64,000 nucleotides of DNA, from the NCBI GenBank assembly GCA_947503925.1, contig CANNFQ010000001.1, forward strand, positions 372,001 through 436,000, written 5' to 3'. Below the pieces are notes generated by a model. That model had not been told where the DNA came from, searched no databases, and saw only the letters and a list, made by a program, of their open reading frames with translations. This document shows, in pieces, positions 55,516-64,000 of this stretch; the stretch's first letter is position 1, and the number at the start of each line of letters is the position of its first letter. Position numbers and translations under genes: made by a program. The DNA is from an uncultured Paracoccaceae bacterium (GTDB taxonomy: Bacteria; Pseudomonadota; Alphaproteobacteria; Rhodobacterales; Rhodobacteraceae).

Positions 55516-57207
55516 GTGACCGAATTGCTGACCGCTGCCCAAATGCGCGCCATTGAACAGGCGGCAATCGAAAGTGGAGAGGTCACCGGGCTGGAACTGA
55601 TGGAGCGGGCTGGCCGTGGCGTTGTGGACGCGATTTTCGCCGAATGGCCGGAGCTGCAGCAGAAGAACCAGTGCGCGGTCATTTTATGTGGGCCTGGCAA
55701 TAACGGCGGTGATGGCTTTGTGATTGCGCGCCTGCTGCGAAACTGGGGGTGGGATGTCGATGTCCTCTTATATGGTGCCGCCGATAAACTGCCGCCCGAT
55801 GCGAAGGTAAATTATGAAAGATGGTGCGCACTTGGCGCGGTGAACCCATTGAAACCGGGGGCGTTGACGGCGGCGATCCGCAAGGCAGAGGATAGCGCCG
55901 ACTATCTTTATGACGAGGGTAAGGAAGAAGAGGTCAATCTTGGCCCCACAACGATCTATATTGATGCGTTGTTTGGCACGGGGCTGGCGCGCAAATTTGA
56001 TGAAACCCTGCAAGAGATATGCGGCGAGTGGACGGATACCTGCTATCACCACGGTGTCGCGGTCGATATCCCGTCAGGGCTATGCAGTGATTCTGGTAAA
56101 GTGGTTGGCGGTAACTGGTTTTTTAGCAAACTGGTTGTCACCTTCGAGGCTGCCAAGATCGGTCATTTCTTTCCTGCGACCTGTTATGATGTTGGCCGGC
56201 TCCATGTTACGTCGCTGGATATCTGTCATTGCCCCGCAGCCGACCAAGAACGCGTGGCACGGCTTGAACAGCATGATGTGGAACTTGACCTCACCGGGTT
56301 CTTTGAAGATGGCCTGAACAAGTCGATCAAGACACATAAATATAGCCATGGCCACGCGCTCATCCTATCTGGTGGTGTCGGTAAAGGTGGGGCAGCGCGC
56401 CTTGCTGCGCGCGGCGCTCTCCGCGTCGGAGCAGGGGCTGTCACTATTGGTGCGACACCTTCCGCGCTGATTGAAAACGCAGCGCAGCTGAACGCGATTA
56501 TGCTCAGGGCGATCAAGGATGCGGATATCCTGTCCGAAACCCTGCAGGACACCCGGATCAACACGCTTTGTATCGGGCCCGGGTTGGGATTGGGCGAACG
56601 TGAGGCGAAGATGCTGAGCGTCGCGCTGGATAACACCCGTCCCGGGCCCGACCCGGGTCCTCAATCAAGTGGCCAAGCGGGAGGTCCTGGGTCAGGTCCG
56701 CAACGGGGCCTTGTCGTGGATGCCGATGCGTTGACATTGCTGGCACAAGACGAAACGCTTTTCTGTAAGCTTCACAAGCGCTGCATCCTCACACCTCATG
56801 CGGGCGAATTTGCCCGCCTTTTTCCTGACATCGCCGCAAAACTGAACGCCCAAGTCACGAAAGGTCCGGCCTATTCAAAAGTAGATGCGGCGCGAGAAGC
56901 CGCCAAACGGGCAGGCTGTGTCGTTCTTTTCAAAGGGCCGGACACCGTTATCGCCGACCCATCCGGGCGGTGCAGTATCAACGCTTCACTATACGAACGA
57001 TCGGCCCCATGGCTCGCCACTGCAGGATCGGGGGATGTACTGGCTGGTTTCATCACGGGCCTGCTCGCCCGCGGGTTTGGCCCGATGCGGGCTGCTGAAA
57101 CCGGGGCTTGGCTACACACAGAATGCGCGCTCAGCTTCGGCCCGGGATTGATTGCAGAGGATTTGCCAGAAGAATTGCCAAAGGTATTTCGGGCGCTGGG
57201 GCTTTAG
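55516..57207 (+). CDS. nnr: Bifunctional NAD(P)H-hydrate repair enzyme Nnr
   Basis: A 563-residue fusion. The N-terminal YjeF epimerase domain (about residues 1-225) has CGPGNNGGDGFVIARLL and an Asp-rich metal loop. The C-terminal ADP-dependent dehydratase domain, of ribokinase fold, has LSGGVGKGGAARLAARGALR and ATAGSGDVLAGFITGLLARG. The pair repairs damaged NADH. GTG start. An in-frame, Gly/Pro-rich insert of about 22 residues (376-397) comes from a palindromic DNA element. It is divergent from glnB, with 175 bp between them. Confidence 0.95.
   Translation: MTELLTAAQMRAIEQAAIESGEVTGLELMERAGRGVVDAIFAEWPELQQKNQCAVILCGPGNNGGDGFVIARLLRNWGWDVDVLLYGAADKLPPDAKVNYERWCALGAVNPLKPGALTAAIRKAEDSADYLYDEGKEEEVNLGPTTIYIDALFGTGLARKFDETLQEICGEWTDTCYHHGVAVDIPSGLCSDSGKVVGGNWFFSKLVVTFEAAKIGHFFPATCYDVGRLHVTSLDICHCPAADQERVARLEQHDVELDLTGFFEDGLNKSIKTHKYSHGHALILSGGVGKGGAARLAARGALRVGAGAVTIGATPSALIENAAQLNAIMLRAIKDADILSETLQDTRINTLCIGPGLGLGEREAKMLSVALDNTRPGPDPGPQSSGQAGGPGSGPQRGLVVDADALTLLAQDETLFCKLHKRCILTPHAGEFARLFPDIAAKLNAQVTKGPAYSKVDAAREAAKRAGCVVLFKGPDTVIADPSGRCSINASLYERSAPWLATAGSGDVLAGFITGLLARGFGPMRAAETGAWLHTECALSFGPGLIAEDLPEELPKVFRALGL
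56638..56708. repeat. Palindromic element inserted in frame within nnr
   Basis: About 70 bp encode a Gly/Pro/Ser-rich stretch absent from the normal enzyme layout. The left part contains CCCGGG-N5-CCCGGG. The right part GGTCCTGGGTCAGGTCC is an imperfect inverted copy of the left GGCCCGACCCGGGTCC. Exact borders are unknown. It is consistent with a small dispersed palindromic repeat that keeps the frame open. Confidence 0.65.
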
Positions 57208-57719
57208 GCAGCCTGTACCATAATCTCTACCCCATTGGCATATATGATGTGGTCAGTATCAAATTGCAGATCAAAGACCTGCATCAATCGCCATTTTTGC
57301 TGGGCCACAAATTCACCATCGGCCAGACGATGGGCTTCGACATTTGCGGCTTTGGCCCCAAACAGAATTGTCGCACGCCAGTCGCGGATATGGATACGGG
57401 TGGCAGGGGTGACCGTCATGTCGAGTTCGGGCCGTGTATGACCCAGCGATCCACCTTTGATGACCACCGGGCGCACCTTCGCCTTACGTGTGGTGACAGC
57501 CGCCAGAACAGAGACGCCACCATCGCGGGTCACGATACGATCACCGGGTGACAGTTGTTCAACTGGCATTTCGCCATCCAGCGTCATAATCAGGGTCCCG
57601 GCACAAATCCCGGTGTCAGAAGTGTGGATCACCTCAAACGGTGCGGTCTTGTTTTGGGCAGTCAAACGCATATTCATATTCCCGGCAGCAGCAGTGATCC
57701 TATATGCGCGGCCAATCAT
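57204..57719 (-). CDS. Hint domain-containing protein
   Basis: A 171-residue protein. The core GICAGTLIMTLDGEMPVEQLSPGDRIVTRDGGVSVLAAV is a Hedgehog/intein (Hint_2) start with the catalytic Cys (GICAGT). Further beta strands end with HIIYANGVEIMVQ, where His-Ile-Ile replaces the usual N-terminal-to-His-Asn end of inteins. In roseobacters such domains appear in isolated proteins or at the ends of adhesins; self-cleavage is uncertain because no C-extein Asn is seen. The first Met may be upstream of the true start. Its stop overlaps the nnr stop by 4 bp. Confidence 0.8.
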   Translation of the reverse strand: MIGRAYRITAAAGNMNMRLTAQNKTAPFEVIHTSDTGICAGTLIMTLDGEMPVEQLSPGDRIVTRDGGVSVLAAVTTRKAKVRPVVIKGGSLGHTRPELDMTVTPATRIHIRDWRATILFGAKAANVEAHRLADGEFVAQQKWRLMQVFDLQFDTDHIIYANGVEIMVQAA

Positions 57720-57849
57720 GGCGAGAAAACGTTAACGAGCGGCTTATTTCATGCTCATTTCGTGATGATTTCCTCTCGCATCCCATCCAGACCTTTGCTA
57801 GAAGGCCCGCAAACATGGGGCAGGCGCAGGCTTGCCCCTTATTGATCAT

Positions 57850-57934
57850 GCGGGTGTGGCGGAATTGGTAGACGCACCAGATTTAGGTTCTGGCGCCGCA
57901 AGGCGTGGGGGTTCAAGTCCCTTCACCCGCACCA
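57850..57934 (+). tRNA. tRNA-Leu (anticodon TAG)
   Basis: An 85-nt cloverleaf with encoded CCA. The acceptor stem GCGGGTG pairs with CACCCGC (57924-57930). Anticodon stem CCAGA/TCTGG surrounds loop TTTAGGT with anticodon TAG at 57884-57886. A long variable arm (GGCGCCGCAAGGCGT) and a T-arm GGTTCAAGTCC fit class II tRNA-Leu. It is followed 23 bp later by tig. Confidence 0.97.
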
Positions 57935-57957
57935 AAAACGAAAAGGACGGAACATAG

Positions 57958-59289
57958 ATGCAGGTCACCGAGACCCTGAATGAAGGCCTCAAGCGCGGTT
58001 ACGCGATCACGGTCACTGCTGCTGAACTCGACGCCAAAGTCGAAGAAAAGCTGAAAGAAGCGCAGCCAAGCGTGGAAATGAAGGGTTTTCGCAAGGGCAA
58101 GGTGCCAATGGCACTTCTGCGCAAGCAGTTTGGCCAGCGGCTGATGGGCGAATCGATGCAGGAAAGCATCGATGGCGCCCTGACCGAGCATCTGGAAACA
58201 TCCGGTGACCGTCCTGCCGCCCAGCCCGAAATGAAGATGACCAATGAGGACTGGAAAGAAGGCGACGACGTGAATGTCGAAGTCTCCTACGAAAAGCTGC
58301 CCGAGATCGATGATGTTGATTTCGCCAAGATCAAGCTGGAACGTATGGTCGTGAAAGCCGATGACGCATCCGTCAAGGAAGCACTCGATAACCTGGCCGA
58401 AAGCCCCCAGGCGGTCACCTATGAGACCAAGAAAACCCAGGCCAAGAAAGACGATCAGGTCGTTCTGGATTTCGTGGGCAAGGTTGATGGTGAAGCGTTC
58501 GAAGGTGGTGCCGCAGAGGATTACCCCCTCGTGATCGGCTCTAACTCTTTCATCCCTGGCTTCGAAGACGGGCTGTTGAAAGTGAAGGCGGGCGACGAAA
58601 AAGACATCGAAGTCACCTTCCCAGAGGATTATCAGGCCGAAAATCTGGCCGGTAAAAAGGCTGTCTTCTCCTGCACCATCAAAGAGGTGAAAGGCCCCAA
58701 GAAGCCAAAGCTTGACGATGAGTTGGCCAAGAAGTTCGGCGCTGACGATATTGATGCGCTCAAGGCGCAGATCACCGAACGTCTGGAAGCTGAATATACA
58801 GGCGCATCCCGCGCGGTGGCCAAGCGTGCCTTGCTTGATACGCTGGACAAGAAGGTTAAATTCGATCTGCCCGTGTCGTTAGTCGAAGCCGAGGCAGGCC
58901 AGATCGCACACCAGCTGTGGCATGAAGAAAACCCTGATGTGGAAGGGCATGATCATCCCGAGATCGAGCCAACCAAAGAGCATACAACATTGGCAGAGCG
59001 TCGGGTGAAACTGGGCCTGCTCTTGGCTGATATCGGCCAAAAGGCCGAGGTCAAAGTAACCGATCAGGAAATGACGCAAGCCATCATGAACCAGGCGCGC
59101 CAGTATCCCGGTCAGGAACGCCAGTTCTTTGAGTTCGTGCAGCAAAACGCGCAGTTCCGTCAGCAGCTTCAGGCCCCATTGTTCGAAGACAAGGTAGTTG
59201 ATCACATCTTTGAACAGGCCGCCGTGAAGGATAAAGACGTCAGCAAGGACGACCTGCAAAAGGCCGTGGAAAAGCTGGAAGAAGAATAA
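57958..59289 (+). CDS. tig: Trigger factor
   Basis: A 443-residue ribosome-associated chaperone. The N-terminal ribosome-binding domain has [19 protein letters not shown] (the usual GFRxGKxP signature). A FKBP-type peptidyl-prolyl isomerase domain lies near residues 155-240 ([20 protein letters not shown]). The C-terminal domain is helical. It helps fold nascent proteins. It has a clear terminator after its stop. Confidence 0.96.
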   Translation: MQVTETLNEGLKRGYAITVTAAELDAKVEEKLKEAQPSVEMKGFRKGKVPMALLRKQFGQRLMGESMQESIDGALTEHLETSGDRPAAQPEMKMTNEDWKEGDDVNVEVSYEKLPEIDDVDFAKIKLERMVVKADDASVKEALDNLAESPQAVTYETKKTQAKKDDQVVLDFVGKVDGEAFEGGAAEDYPLVIGSNSFIPGFEDGLLKVKAGDEKDIEVTFPEDYQAENLAGKKAVFSCTIKEVKGPKKPKLDDELAKKFGADDIDALKAQITERLEAEYTGASRAVAKRALLDTLDKKVKFDLPVSLVEAEAGQIAHQLWHEENPDVEGHDHPEIEPTKEHTTLAERRVKLGLLLADIGQKAEVKVTDQEMTQAIMNQARQYPGQERQFFEFVQQNAQFRQQLQAPLFEDKVVDHIFEQAAVKDKDVSKDDLQKAVEKLEEE

Positions 59290-59312
59290 GACTCACCAAT
59301 GCGATGTAACGG

Positions 59313-59343
59313 AAAAAGGGCGCCCGCTGTGGCGCCCTTTTTT
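59313..59343 (+). terminator. Rho-independent terminator of tig
   Basis: AAAAAGGGCGCC and GGCGCCCTTTTT pair perfectly around a 6-base loop and end in a T-run. Confidence 0.93.
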
Positions 59344-59369
59344 ATGTAAAGCGCAGCCAGGTTAACTTT

Positions 59370-59384
59370 TTAAGCCGGTATTAA
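59370..59384 (+). promoter_or_regulatory. Candidate CtrA binding site
   Basis: TTAA-GCCGGTA-TTAA has the TTAA-N7-TTAA spacing of full CtrA sites in alphaproteobacteria. It is 38 bp upstream of the PilZ gene's ATG and follows the tig terminator, a sensible promoter position. A further TTAA at 59362-59365 overlaps the region. Confidence 0.5.
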
Positions 59385-59422
59385 GGCGCGTCATCTATCC
59401 CGGTCTAGGATGGTCAGGAAGA

Positions 59423-60346
59423 ATGATGATACGTCGTACTCATTGGTTGTTATTCGCGCTTCTACTCTGCGTGCCAGTGGGGGTGCGGGCGCAATGTGTG
59501 ATGGCCAATACGCTAAGCCAGGTTCATGCGCTGCAGTTTGATCTGTCGGAAAAGCCCGATGATCCTCTGGCGTCGAATGTCATCCAATTCATCGCGGGGC
59601 AGATGGGTAATCTGCAAGATGATGATCTGTCGGCCATTGCCGACATCCACCCGTCGCAGGGTGCCTATCAGGTGTTCAAGGATTTCGTTGGGGTGACCGA
59701 GCAGTTGTTGCAGGCGGTTGAAACCGCAGGCATAGCGGCGTTGCCACAGCATTTCGCACAGGATCAAGTTCGGGCCAATTTGCGTGTGACCGGGCAATAT
59801 CTGGTCAGTCTTGGCTGCATCCCCCGAACCGCAGTTACAAGACCAGGGGAAGGGCCGATCAGCATGTTCGCCCCTACAAAATCACCAGTTGACGCCACAG
59901 CTGCAGAGGTGGATGTCGGCGAAGAAACCCCCGTTGACGGCATCAAGCGTTACCTTGCAACGCCCAGCGGGGCGATATCGAGTGTTCTGGCAATTGTCGG
60001 CGCCTGTGTTGCGGCATTTCTGATCCGAACCGTCCTGAAACGCCGTCGCCGCCGTGCCCGGCGTTTCGGTTGCCATTATGCAACCCGATTTCGGATTGCC
60101 GGGCAGGATGGCGATGGCGTCATTCTTGATGTCAGTGGCATGGGGATCAAGCTGCGCCGCAATACCGATCAGACAATTGATATCGGGGCTGTTGTGGATG
60201 TCTTGATCATGGACGAATGGCACGCCGGGACCGTCGCGTGGGAGAACCCGCATTATGTGGGCGTCCTTTTCCGGCAGGCATTGCGGCAACGCGTCGTGCG
60301 TGCGCTGGCCCATGGCAGCAAGAGCCCTGTCGCCCAACCCACCTAA
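59423..60346 (+). CDS. Membrane-anchored PilZ domain protein
   Basis: A 307-residue protein with a signal peptide (residues 1-23, ending VRAQ). An unclassified, probably periplasmic helical domain follows (about 24-180), with two cysteines (residues 25 and 132) that might pair. A transmembrane helix (about 183-203) leads to a basic stretch and a cytoplasmic PilZ domain (about 208-290) with RRRRRARRF and DVSGMG motifs for cyclic-di-GMP binding. Signals may pass in either direction across the membrane. A CtrA-like site is just upstream. Function not established. Confidence 0.86.
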   Translation: MMIRRTHWLLFALLLCVPVGVRAQCVMANTLSQVHALQFDLSEKPDDPLASNVIQFIAGQMGNLQDDDLSAIADIHPSQGAYQVFKDFVGVTEQLLQAVETAGIAALPQHFAQDQVRANLRVTGQYLVSLGCIPRTAVTRPGEGPISMFAPTKSPVDATAAEVDVGEETPVDGIKRYLATPSGAISSVLAIVGACVAAFLIRTVLKRRRRRARRFGCHYATRFRIAGQDGDGVILDVSGMGIKLRRNTDQTIDIGAVVDVLIMDEWHAGTVAWENPHYVGVLFRQALRQRVVRALAHGSKSPVAQPT

Positions 60347-60395
60347 GACTGTTGATATAGGGCATTGCCTTTCATGCAACACAATAATCATGGTT

Positions 60396-60455
60396 TTGAA
60401 CATCGTTCAATTTGTTGACTTATCTCACCCCTCGCGATATGTGAACGTCGTTCAA
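60396..60455 (+). promoter_or_regulatory. Promoter with two operator-like inverted repeats
   Basis: TTGAAC-N3-GTTCAA (60396-60410) and a near-identical TGAAC-N3-GTTCA (60442-60454), 45 bp apart, flank a -35-like TTGACT (60415-60420) and a -10-like TATGTG (60438-60443) with a 17-bp spacer. The second repeat overlaps the -10. The layout suggests a repressor bound at two sites, perhaps of the TetR type. The -10 match is poor. Confidence 0.5.
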
Positions 60456-60497
60456 TACTGATCGATCAATCAAGCCAATCTTTAGTGGGGAAATGAC

Positions 60498-61478
60498 ATG
60501 TTCAGATTTTCGACAAAAACGCGATGCGCTGCAGCCGCACTTGTCAGCCTATCCGCATCACCCATAGCGGCACAAATCATCGAGATCGAAGGGAGTGAGA
60601 TCACAATGAGCGAACGTAACTTGCCCATCGCAGCAGCCCAACAGGCGATGGATACTCTCCGCCTGATCGAAGGTTATGTGGTTGATAAACAAGGACCGCG
60701 CAATGAACGCGGCGGATGGGGTGAGCGGGATGACAACAGCTATGCCATCGGCGAGCAGATCGACGCCGTGATCCATCTTGCCAATGTGGGAAAGCATAAT
60801 CCTGGCCAGCCCGATAACCCGCAGGAAATGGCACTTTCTATCACCATTCGCGACCTGGACGGAAACGTGATCTATCAGGTTGATGACGTCTATACTTTCA
60901 GAGGCATCAGAAAGTTGCAGGAGCCGCTACAGGCGGATTACTTCCGCGACCGTTTCACCGTCAGCGCACGGGTGCCGCTGGCGGGTGAATATGACGTCGG
61001 TTTTGTGTTTCTCGACAAGACGCGGGCCCAAGACAAACAAATCCCTCTGGAGGTTGCGATCCGGGTCGTGATCGAAGAACCTGCCGGATTGCCAGCTTTG
61101 ACCGACTTGACCGAGATGATGATGGAGCAGGGGTTAGATCAAAGCTATCTGCTGCGGCGCTGCGGGGCGTATTTCCTCAGCGAGGTCAAAATCGTGGGGC
61201 GCGATGCGTTCACCGAAACCCAATTCGCAGCCCAGGACGCGACGATCCGCTACTTCCTCAATGGGGACGCGCTGATCGCCGCAGGGTTCAAGGATGTGCC
61301 CTATGACCAGGCGCTTGATGAAGCGTTCGACGGGATGGAGGCGATCGCGCAGCAATACACGGCACGGATGTTGCAGAACCATGAGGCAGGCAAGCACCCT
61401 TGGGCTGACGACATCATGCTGCAACGCGATGCCGCAAGTTGCAGGGTCATTTATGACCAAAGAGAGGATCGTGATTGA
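60498..61478 (+). CDS. Exported protein of unknown function
   Basis: A 326-residue protein with a signal peptide (residues 1-24, ending SPIAAQ). The N-terminal half is beta-rich (LIEGYVVDKQGPRNERGGWGERDDNSYAIGEQIDAVIHLANVG and ITIRDLDGNVIYQVDDVYTFRG); the C-terminal half is helical and contains two cysteines. No family is recognised and no catalytic motif stands out. GGGG lies before the ATG. The promoter carries two operator-like palindromes, so it is likely induced in response to a specific signal. Confidence 0.8.
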   Translation: MFRFSTKTRCAAAALVSLSASPIAAQIIEIEGSEITMSERNLPIAAAQQAMDTLRLIEGYVVDKQGPRNERGGWGERDDNSYAIGEQIDAVIHLANVGKHNPGQPDNPQEMALSITIRDLDGNVIYQVDDVYTFRGIRKLQEPLQADYFRDRFTVSARVPLAGEYDVGFVFLDKTRAQDKQIPLEVAIRVVIEEPAGLPALTDLTEMMMEQGLDQSYLLRRCGAYFLSEVKIVGRDAFTETQFAAQDATIRYFLNGDALIAAGFKDVPYDQALDEAFDGMEAIAQQYTARMLQNHEAGKHPWADDIMLQRDAASCRVIYDQREDRD

Positions 61479-61663
61479 GATAGGACATAGGTTAACGGAT
61501 CTTTACCTTTGCCCCGCACGCCGGGTTAATGGTGGGGCACCGTGCGGTGGGGTCCGACGTTTTGCCGACGCATGGCCGACGCTGTGCCGATCGGTCAATA
61601 CCGCCGAAAACCAGCGTTAACCGATGATGCCGAGGCGCAGCGCGCCCCGGGCATTATTATGGC

Positions 61664-63619
61664 TTACATTTCGATGCGGAACAGCGCAAAACCGCTGTCC
61701 GATGTGCCCGCCGGGGCGATCTTCATCCCCGCCACGCTATCGGCATAAGCGGCACCGGCAGGACCTGTTTCAAACATCAGCGACGTACCGGGCATCGGCT
61801 TGAACGACCAGTTCGCATCCGCCTTGGGATCCACGGTGCCCTGATCAACGATATAACGCACAATCACATCGCGGTTGGTGTCAGGCCCTTCAAAGATGAT
61901 GGTATCGCCAGTGCCCGGGAAACTGCCGCCGCCAGAGGCACGGTAGTTATTGGTGGCGATGATGAATTCCTGATCGGGATCAATTGGTTGTCCTTCGAAC
62001 TGCAAGTCGACGATGCGGTTAGTGTCAGGATTGATTACCGCACCTTCGCGGTCGAATTTCGACGGTTGGGTCAAATCAATCTGATAAGTCACCCCGTCGA
62101 TTACGTCGAAATTATAGCTGGGGAATTCTGGGTTTAGCAGCACCACATCTGTGGCACCTGCCTCCACCTGATTGAACATGCCCGCGCTGCGTTCCAGCCA
62201 ATCTTTGACTTGCGCGCCCGTGACCTTAACCGCCCGTACAGTGTTGGGGTATAGATACAGATCCGCGACATTCTTGATCGCGACATCACCCACCGGCACA
62301 TCAGTGAAATATTCCGGCCCGCCACGACCACCCGCCTTGAACGGGGCCGCCGCCGACAAGATCGGCAGGCTTTCATAGGCTGTGCCTGTCAACTGTTCTT
62401 TAATATACCAGCGCTGCGCGTTGGAAACGATCTGAACGGATGGATCATCAGCGACCAGCGCGAAATACGAATGCAGGGGGGCGGCGGTCTTGCCAACGGC
62501 CGTGCGCACGTAAGTTAATGTTTCTTCATGGATATCCTGAATAGAGGCGAGCACCGGCTGATAATCATCGACCAAGGCAGTGATGCTGCGATCCTCCTCA
62601 CGGCGCGAGATTGGACGCGCTTCAGACGTATGGGACAGGACGCGCCAGCTATTGCCGTCACGCTCCAACAGCAGATCGACCAGCCCCATATGCGAACCCC
62701 AGAAACCGCCCATGACACCCGGCTTGCCGCCAATGGTGCCCGCGGCCACATCGACACCGGCCCAGTCATCATAGTTCGACGATGGGAAGACCAGATGGCT
62801 GTGCCCGGTCATGATTGCATCAATCTCGTTAACAGCGGCCAGCGGGATGGCAGCGTTTTCCATCCCGTCCTCATGATCCGCGCCGCCGATACCCGAATGC
62901 GCCAAAGCGACAATGATATCAGCACCTTGCTCTTTCATCTGGGGCACATAGGCGCGGGCGCTTTCCACGATATCGCGGGCCTGCACATTGCCTTCCAGAT
63001 GCTTGCGGTCCCAGTTCATGATCTGTGGTGGAACAAAACCGATCAACCCGATCTTGATCGGGTGGGCGTTGCCATCGCCGTCCGTAATCTCGCGATCAAT
63101 GATCGCATAAGGTGGCACAAGGGTTGTGTCGGCAGTGGGCGACGCCCCCATCTCCTTGACAACATTGGCAGAAACCACAGGGAAGGCGGCCCCGGCTACC
63201 GACTTCATCAGGAAAGAAACGCCATAGTTAAATTCGTGATTGCCAAGGGTTGAGGCATCAAAACCCAGCGCATTCATCGCGGTAATGACGGGGTGCATAT
63301 CGCCTTCCTTCATGCCGCGTTCATAGGCGATGTAGTCACCCATCGGGTTACCTTGCAGGAAGTCCCCATTGTCGAGCAGCATGGAATTCGTCGATTCAGC
63401 ACGGACACCCTCGATGATGCTGGCGGTCCGGCTGAGGCCAACCGTATCGACCTCACGGTCAGCATAATAATCATAAGGAAATACATGCACATGCAGGTCG
63501 GTCGTTTCCATCAGGCGCAAATGCGCCTGACCAGTAGCCGCGTTGACGGAAAACGGATGCATCGCAACAAGCCCGGCAGAGCCTGCGATAAAGTGACGAC
63601 GGTTCAGACGTAGTGACAT
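61664..63619 (-). CDS. cpdB: Bifunctional 2',3'-cyclic-nucleotide 2'-phosphodiesterase/3'-nucleotidase
   Basis: A 651-residue CpdB-type enzyme. It has a Tat signal ([16 protein letters not shown]). Metallophosphatase motifs follow: [37 protein letters not shown] and TGHSHL; a C-terminal 5'-nucleotidase domain contains [14 protein letters not shown]. The enzyme scavenges phosphate from nucleotides in the periplasm. ATG 63619, preceded by GGGGG, is preferred over 63631, four codons upstream. It is convergent with the exported protein gene. Confidence 0.93.
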   Translation of the reverse strand: MSLRLNRRHFIAGSAGLVAMHPFSVNAATGQAHLRLMETTDLHVHVFPYDYYADREVDTVGLSRTASIIEGVRAESTNSMLLDNGDFLQGNPMGDYIAYERGMKEGDMHPVITAMNALGFDASTLGNHEFNYGVSFLMKSVAGAAFPVVSANVVKEMGASPTADTTLVPPYAIIDREITDGDGNAHPIKIGLIGFVPPQIMNWDRKHLEGNVQARDIVESARAYVPQMKEQGADIIVALAHSGIGGADHEDGMENAAIPLAAVNEIDAIMTGHSHLVFPSSNYDDWAGVDVAAGTIGGKPGVMGGFWGSHMGLVDLLLERDGNSWRVLSHTSEARPISRREEDRSITALVDDYQPVLASIQDIHEETLTYVRTAVGKTAAPLHSYFALVADDPSVQIVSNAQRWYIKEQLTGTAYESLPILSAAAPFKAGGRGGPEYFTDVPVGDVAIKNVADLYLYPNTVRAVKVTGAQVKDWLERSAGMFNQVEAGATDVVLLNPEFPSYNFDVIDGVTYQIDLTQPSKFDREGAVINPDTNRIVDLQFEGQPIDPDQEFIIATNNYRASGGGSFPGTGDTIIFEGPDTNRDVIVRYIVDQGTVDPKADANWSFKPMPGTSLMFETGPAGAAYADSVAGMKIAPAGTSDSGFALFRIEM

Positions 63620-63760
63620 GATGACCCCCAAGGTTGAAAAATATCAGACCAGTAGACAACTGCTTGGCGCAGGTAACAAGGGCATGTCACGCCCCATCCG
63701 CAGAATTTGTGCGAGGTGTTTGGCAAAGCGATATTATCTGCCATGCAGGGGATACGAACG

Positions 63761-63790
63761 AAAAAGGCCACCCCAAGACGGGACGGCCTT
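63761..63790 (-). terminator. Rho-independent terminator of rplI
   Basis: On the minus strand AAGGCC and GGCCTT close a stem with an inner CCC/GGG, and TTTTTC follows. It lies 25 bp past the rplI stop. Confidence 0.75.
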
Positions 63791-63814
63791 CATTATCGCT
63801 TTGATAGCAGAGGT

Positions 63815-64000
63815 TTAGTCCTCTTCGCTATCCTCGGCTGGTGTGTCTTCTTCGGTCTGGACACCAGCAGATTCTGCCAGGTCTTCGTCCTCAGAAGCAG
63901 CGGCGCCAATATCGTCGAACAGTTCCTGAATTTCGAATTCAGCAGCGGCTTCTTCTTCAGCAGCCAGTTCCTGGATCGATTTGCCAGAGGCCTGCAATTC
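63815..64000 (-). CDS. rplI: 50S ribosomal protein L9, C-terminal end (partial)
   Basis: The gene enters from the right edge; 61 residues are visible. The segment [35 protein letters not shown] matches the C-terminal tail of alphaproteobacterial L9, and is followed by an acidic extension ending EDSEED. L9 binds 23S rRNA and helps maintain reading frame. In related genomes it follows rpsF and rpsR, which would lie beyond the window. The assignment rests on recognition of the tail. Confidence 0.78.
   Translation of the reverse strand, partial: ELQASGKSIQELAAEEEAAAEFEIQELFDDIGAAASEDEDLAESAGVQTEEDTPAEDSEED

Noticed and set aside
61491..61622. GGTTAACG and CGTTAACC forming a long-range inverted pair between the unknown exported protein gene and cpdB
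   Set aside because: Eight-base arms about 120 bp apart can arise by chance, and no promoter or T-run accompanies them.

Overview
The window looks like chromosomal core sequence of a marine alphaproteobacterium of the Rhodobacteraceae (Roseobacter group). This rests on sequence recognition of a dddP-type DMSP lyase, heterotetrameric sarcosine oxidase, a sec-ccm gene run, alphaproteobacterial FliG, DUF1289/DUF1223/DUF6314 proteins, a luxR-luxI pair and a CtrA-like site, in a fairly GC-rich background with GTG and TTG starts. I see no rRNA operon, prophage, transposase or CRISPR array. Genes are tightly packed; only two stretches of more than 300 bases lack a confident gene (3642-4014 and 45136-45614).

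Layout. 1-2.2 kb: end of an ABC transporter ATPase, then ccmI-ruvX-DUF1289 on the minus strand. 2.4-8.3 kb: sarcosine oxidase soxB, then small membrane-protein genes and a terminator, then soxDAG. 8.3-16.8 kb: metallopeptidase, ureohydrolase, superoxide dismutase, threonine dehydratase, LOG protein, LysM protein, ATM1-type ABC exporter, Bcr/CflA efflux pump. 16.8-21.8 kb: RND pump operon with a promoter-overlapping operator. 22-28.8 kb: TPR protein-bamB-der, a TspO-like protein, DUF2235 hydrolase, serS. 29-36.9 kb: lipid A deacylase-like protein, then yajC-secD-secF-Mth938-ccmABCD-ccmG and a DUF2971 gene. 37-41.5 kb: aconitase, DUF1223, a lipid A acyltransferase. 41.5-46.3 kb: the least ordinary region. 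A three-gene nitrile hydratase/thiocyanate hydrolase-like enzyme, fliG and an AHL-binding-domain-only protein run on the minus strand, opposite a luxR-luxI pair whose promoter carries a lux-box-like inverted repeat. 46.3-53.3 kb: purB, DUF6314, bioY, hydrolase-OsmC fusion, nuclease-fold protein, dddP, two small hypotheticals. 53.5-64 kb: glnB-glnA, nnr with an in-frame palindromic insert, Hint protein, tRNA-Leu, tig, a membrane PilZ protein behind a CtrA-like site, an unknown exported protein behind two operator-like repeats, a Tat-exported cyclic phosphodiesterase/nucleotidase, and the end of rplI.

How it fits together. The genes describe a heterotroph using methylated osmolytes and amines (sarcosine, DMSP) and assembling c-type cytochromes; ccmI lies about 31 kb from the other ccm genes. 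It controls nitrogen through PII and glutamine synthetase. It probably links quorum sensing, motility and cyclic-di-GMP signalling. No single complete, wholly new system is evident. The best leads are the 40.6-46.3 kb quorum-sensing/fliG/split-hydratase block, the palindromes that supply stop codons or coding inserts, and the double-operator promoter at 60.4 kb.
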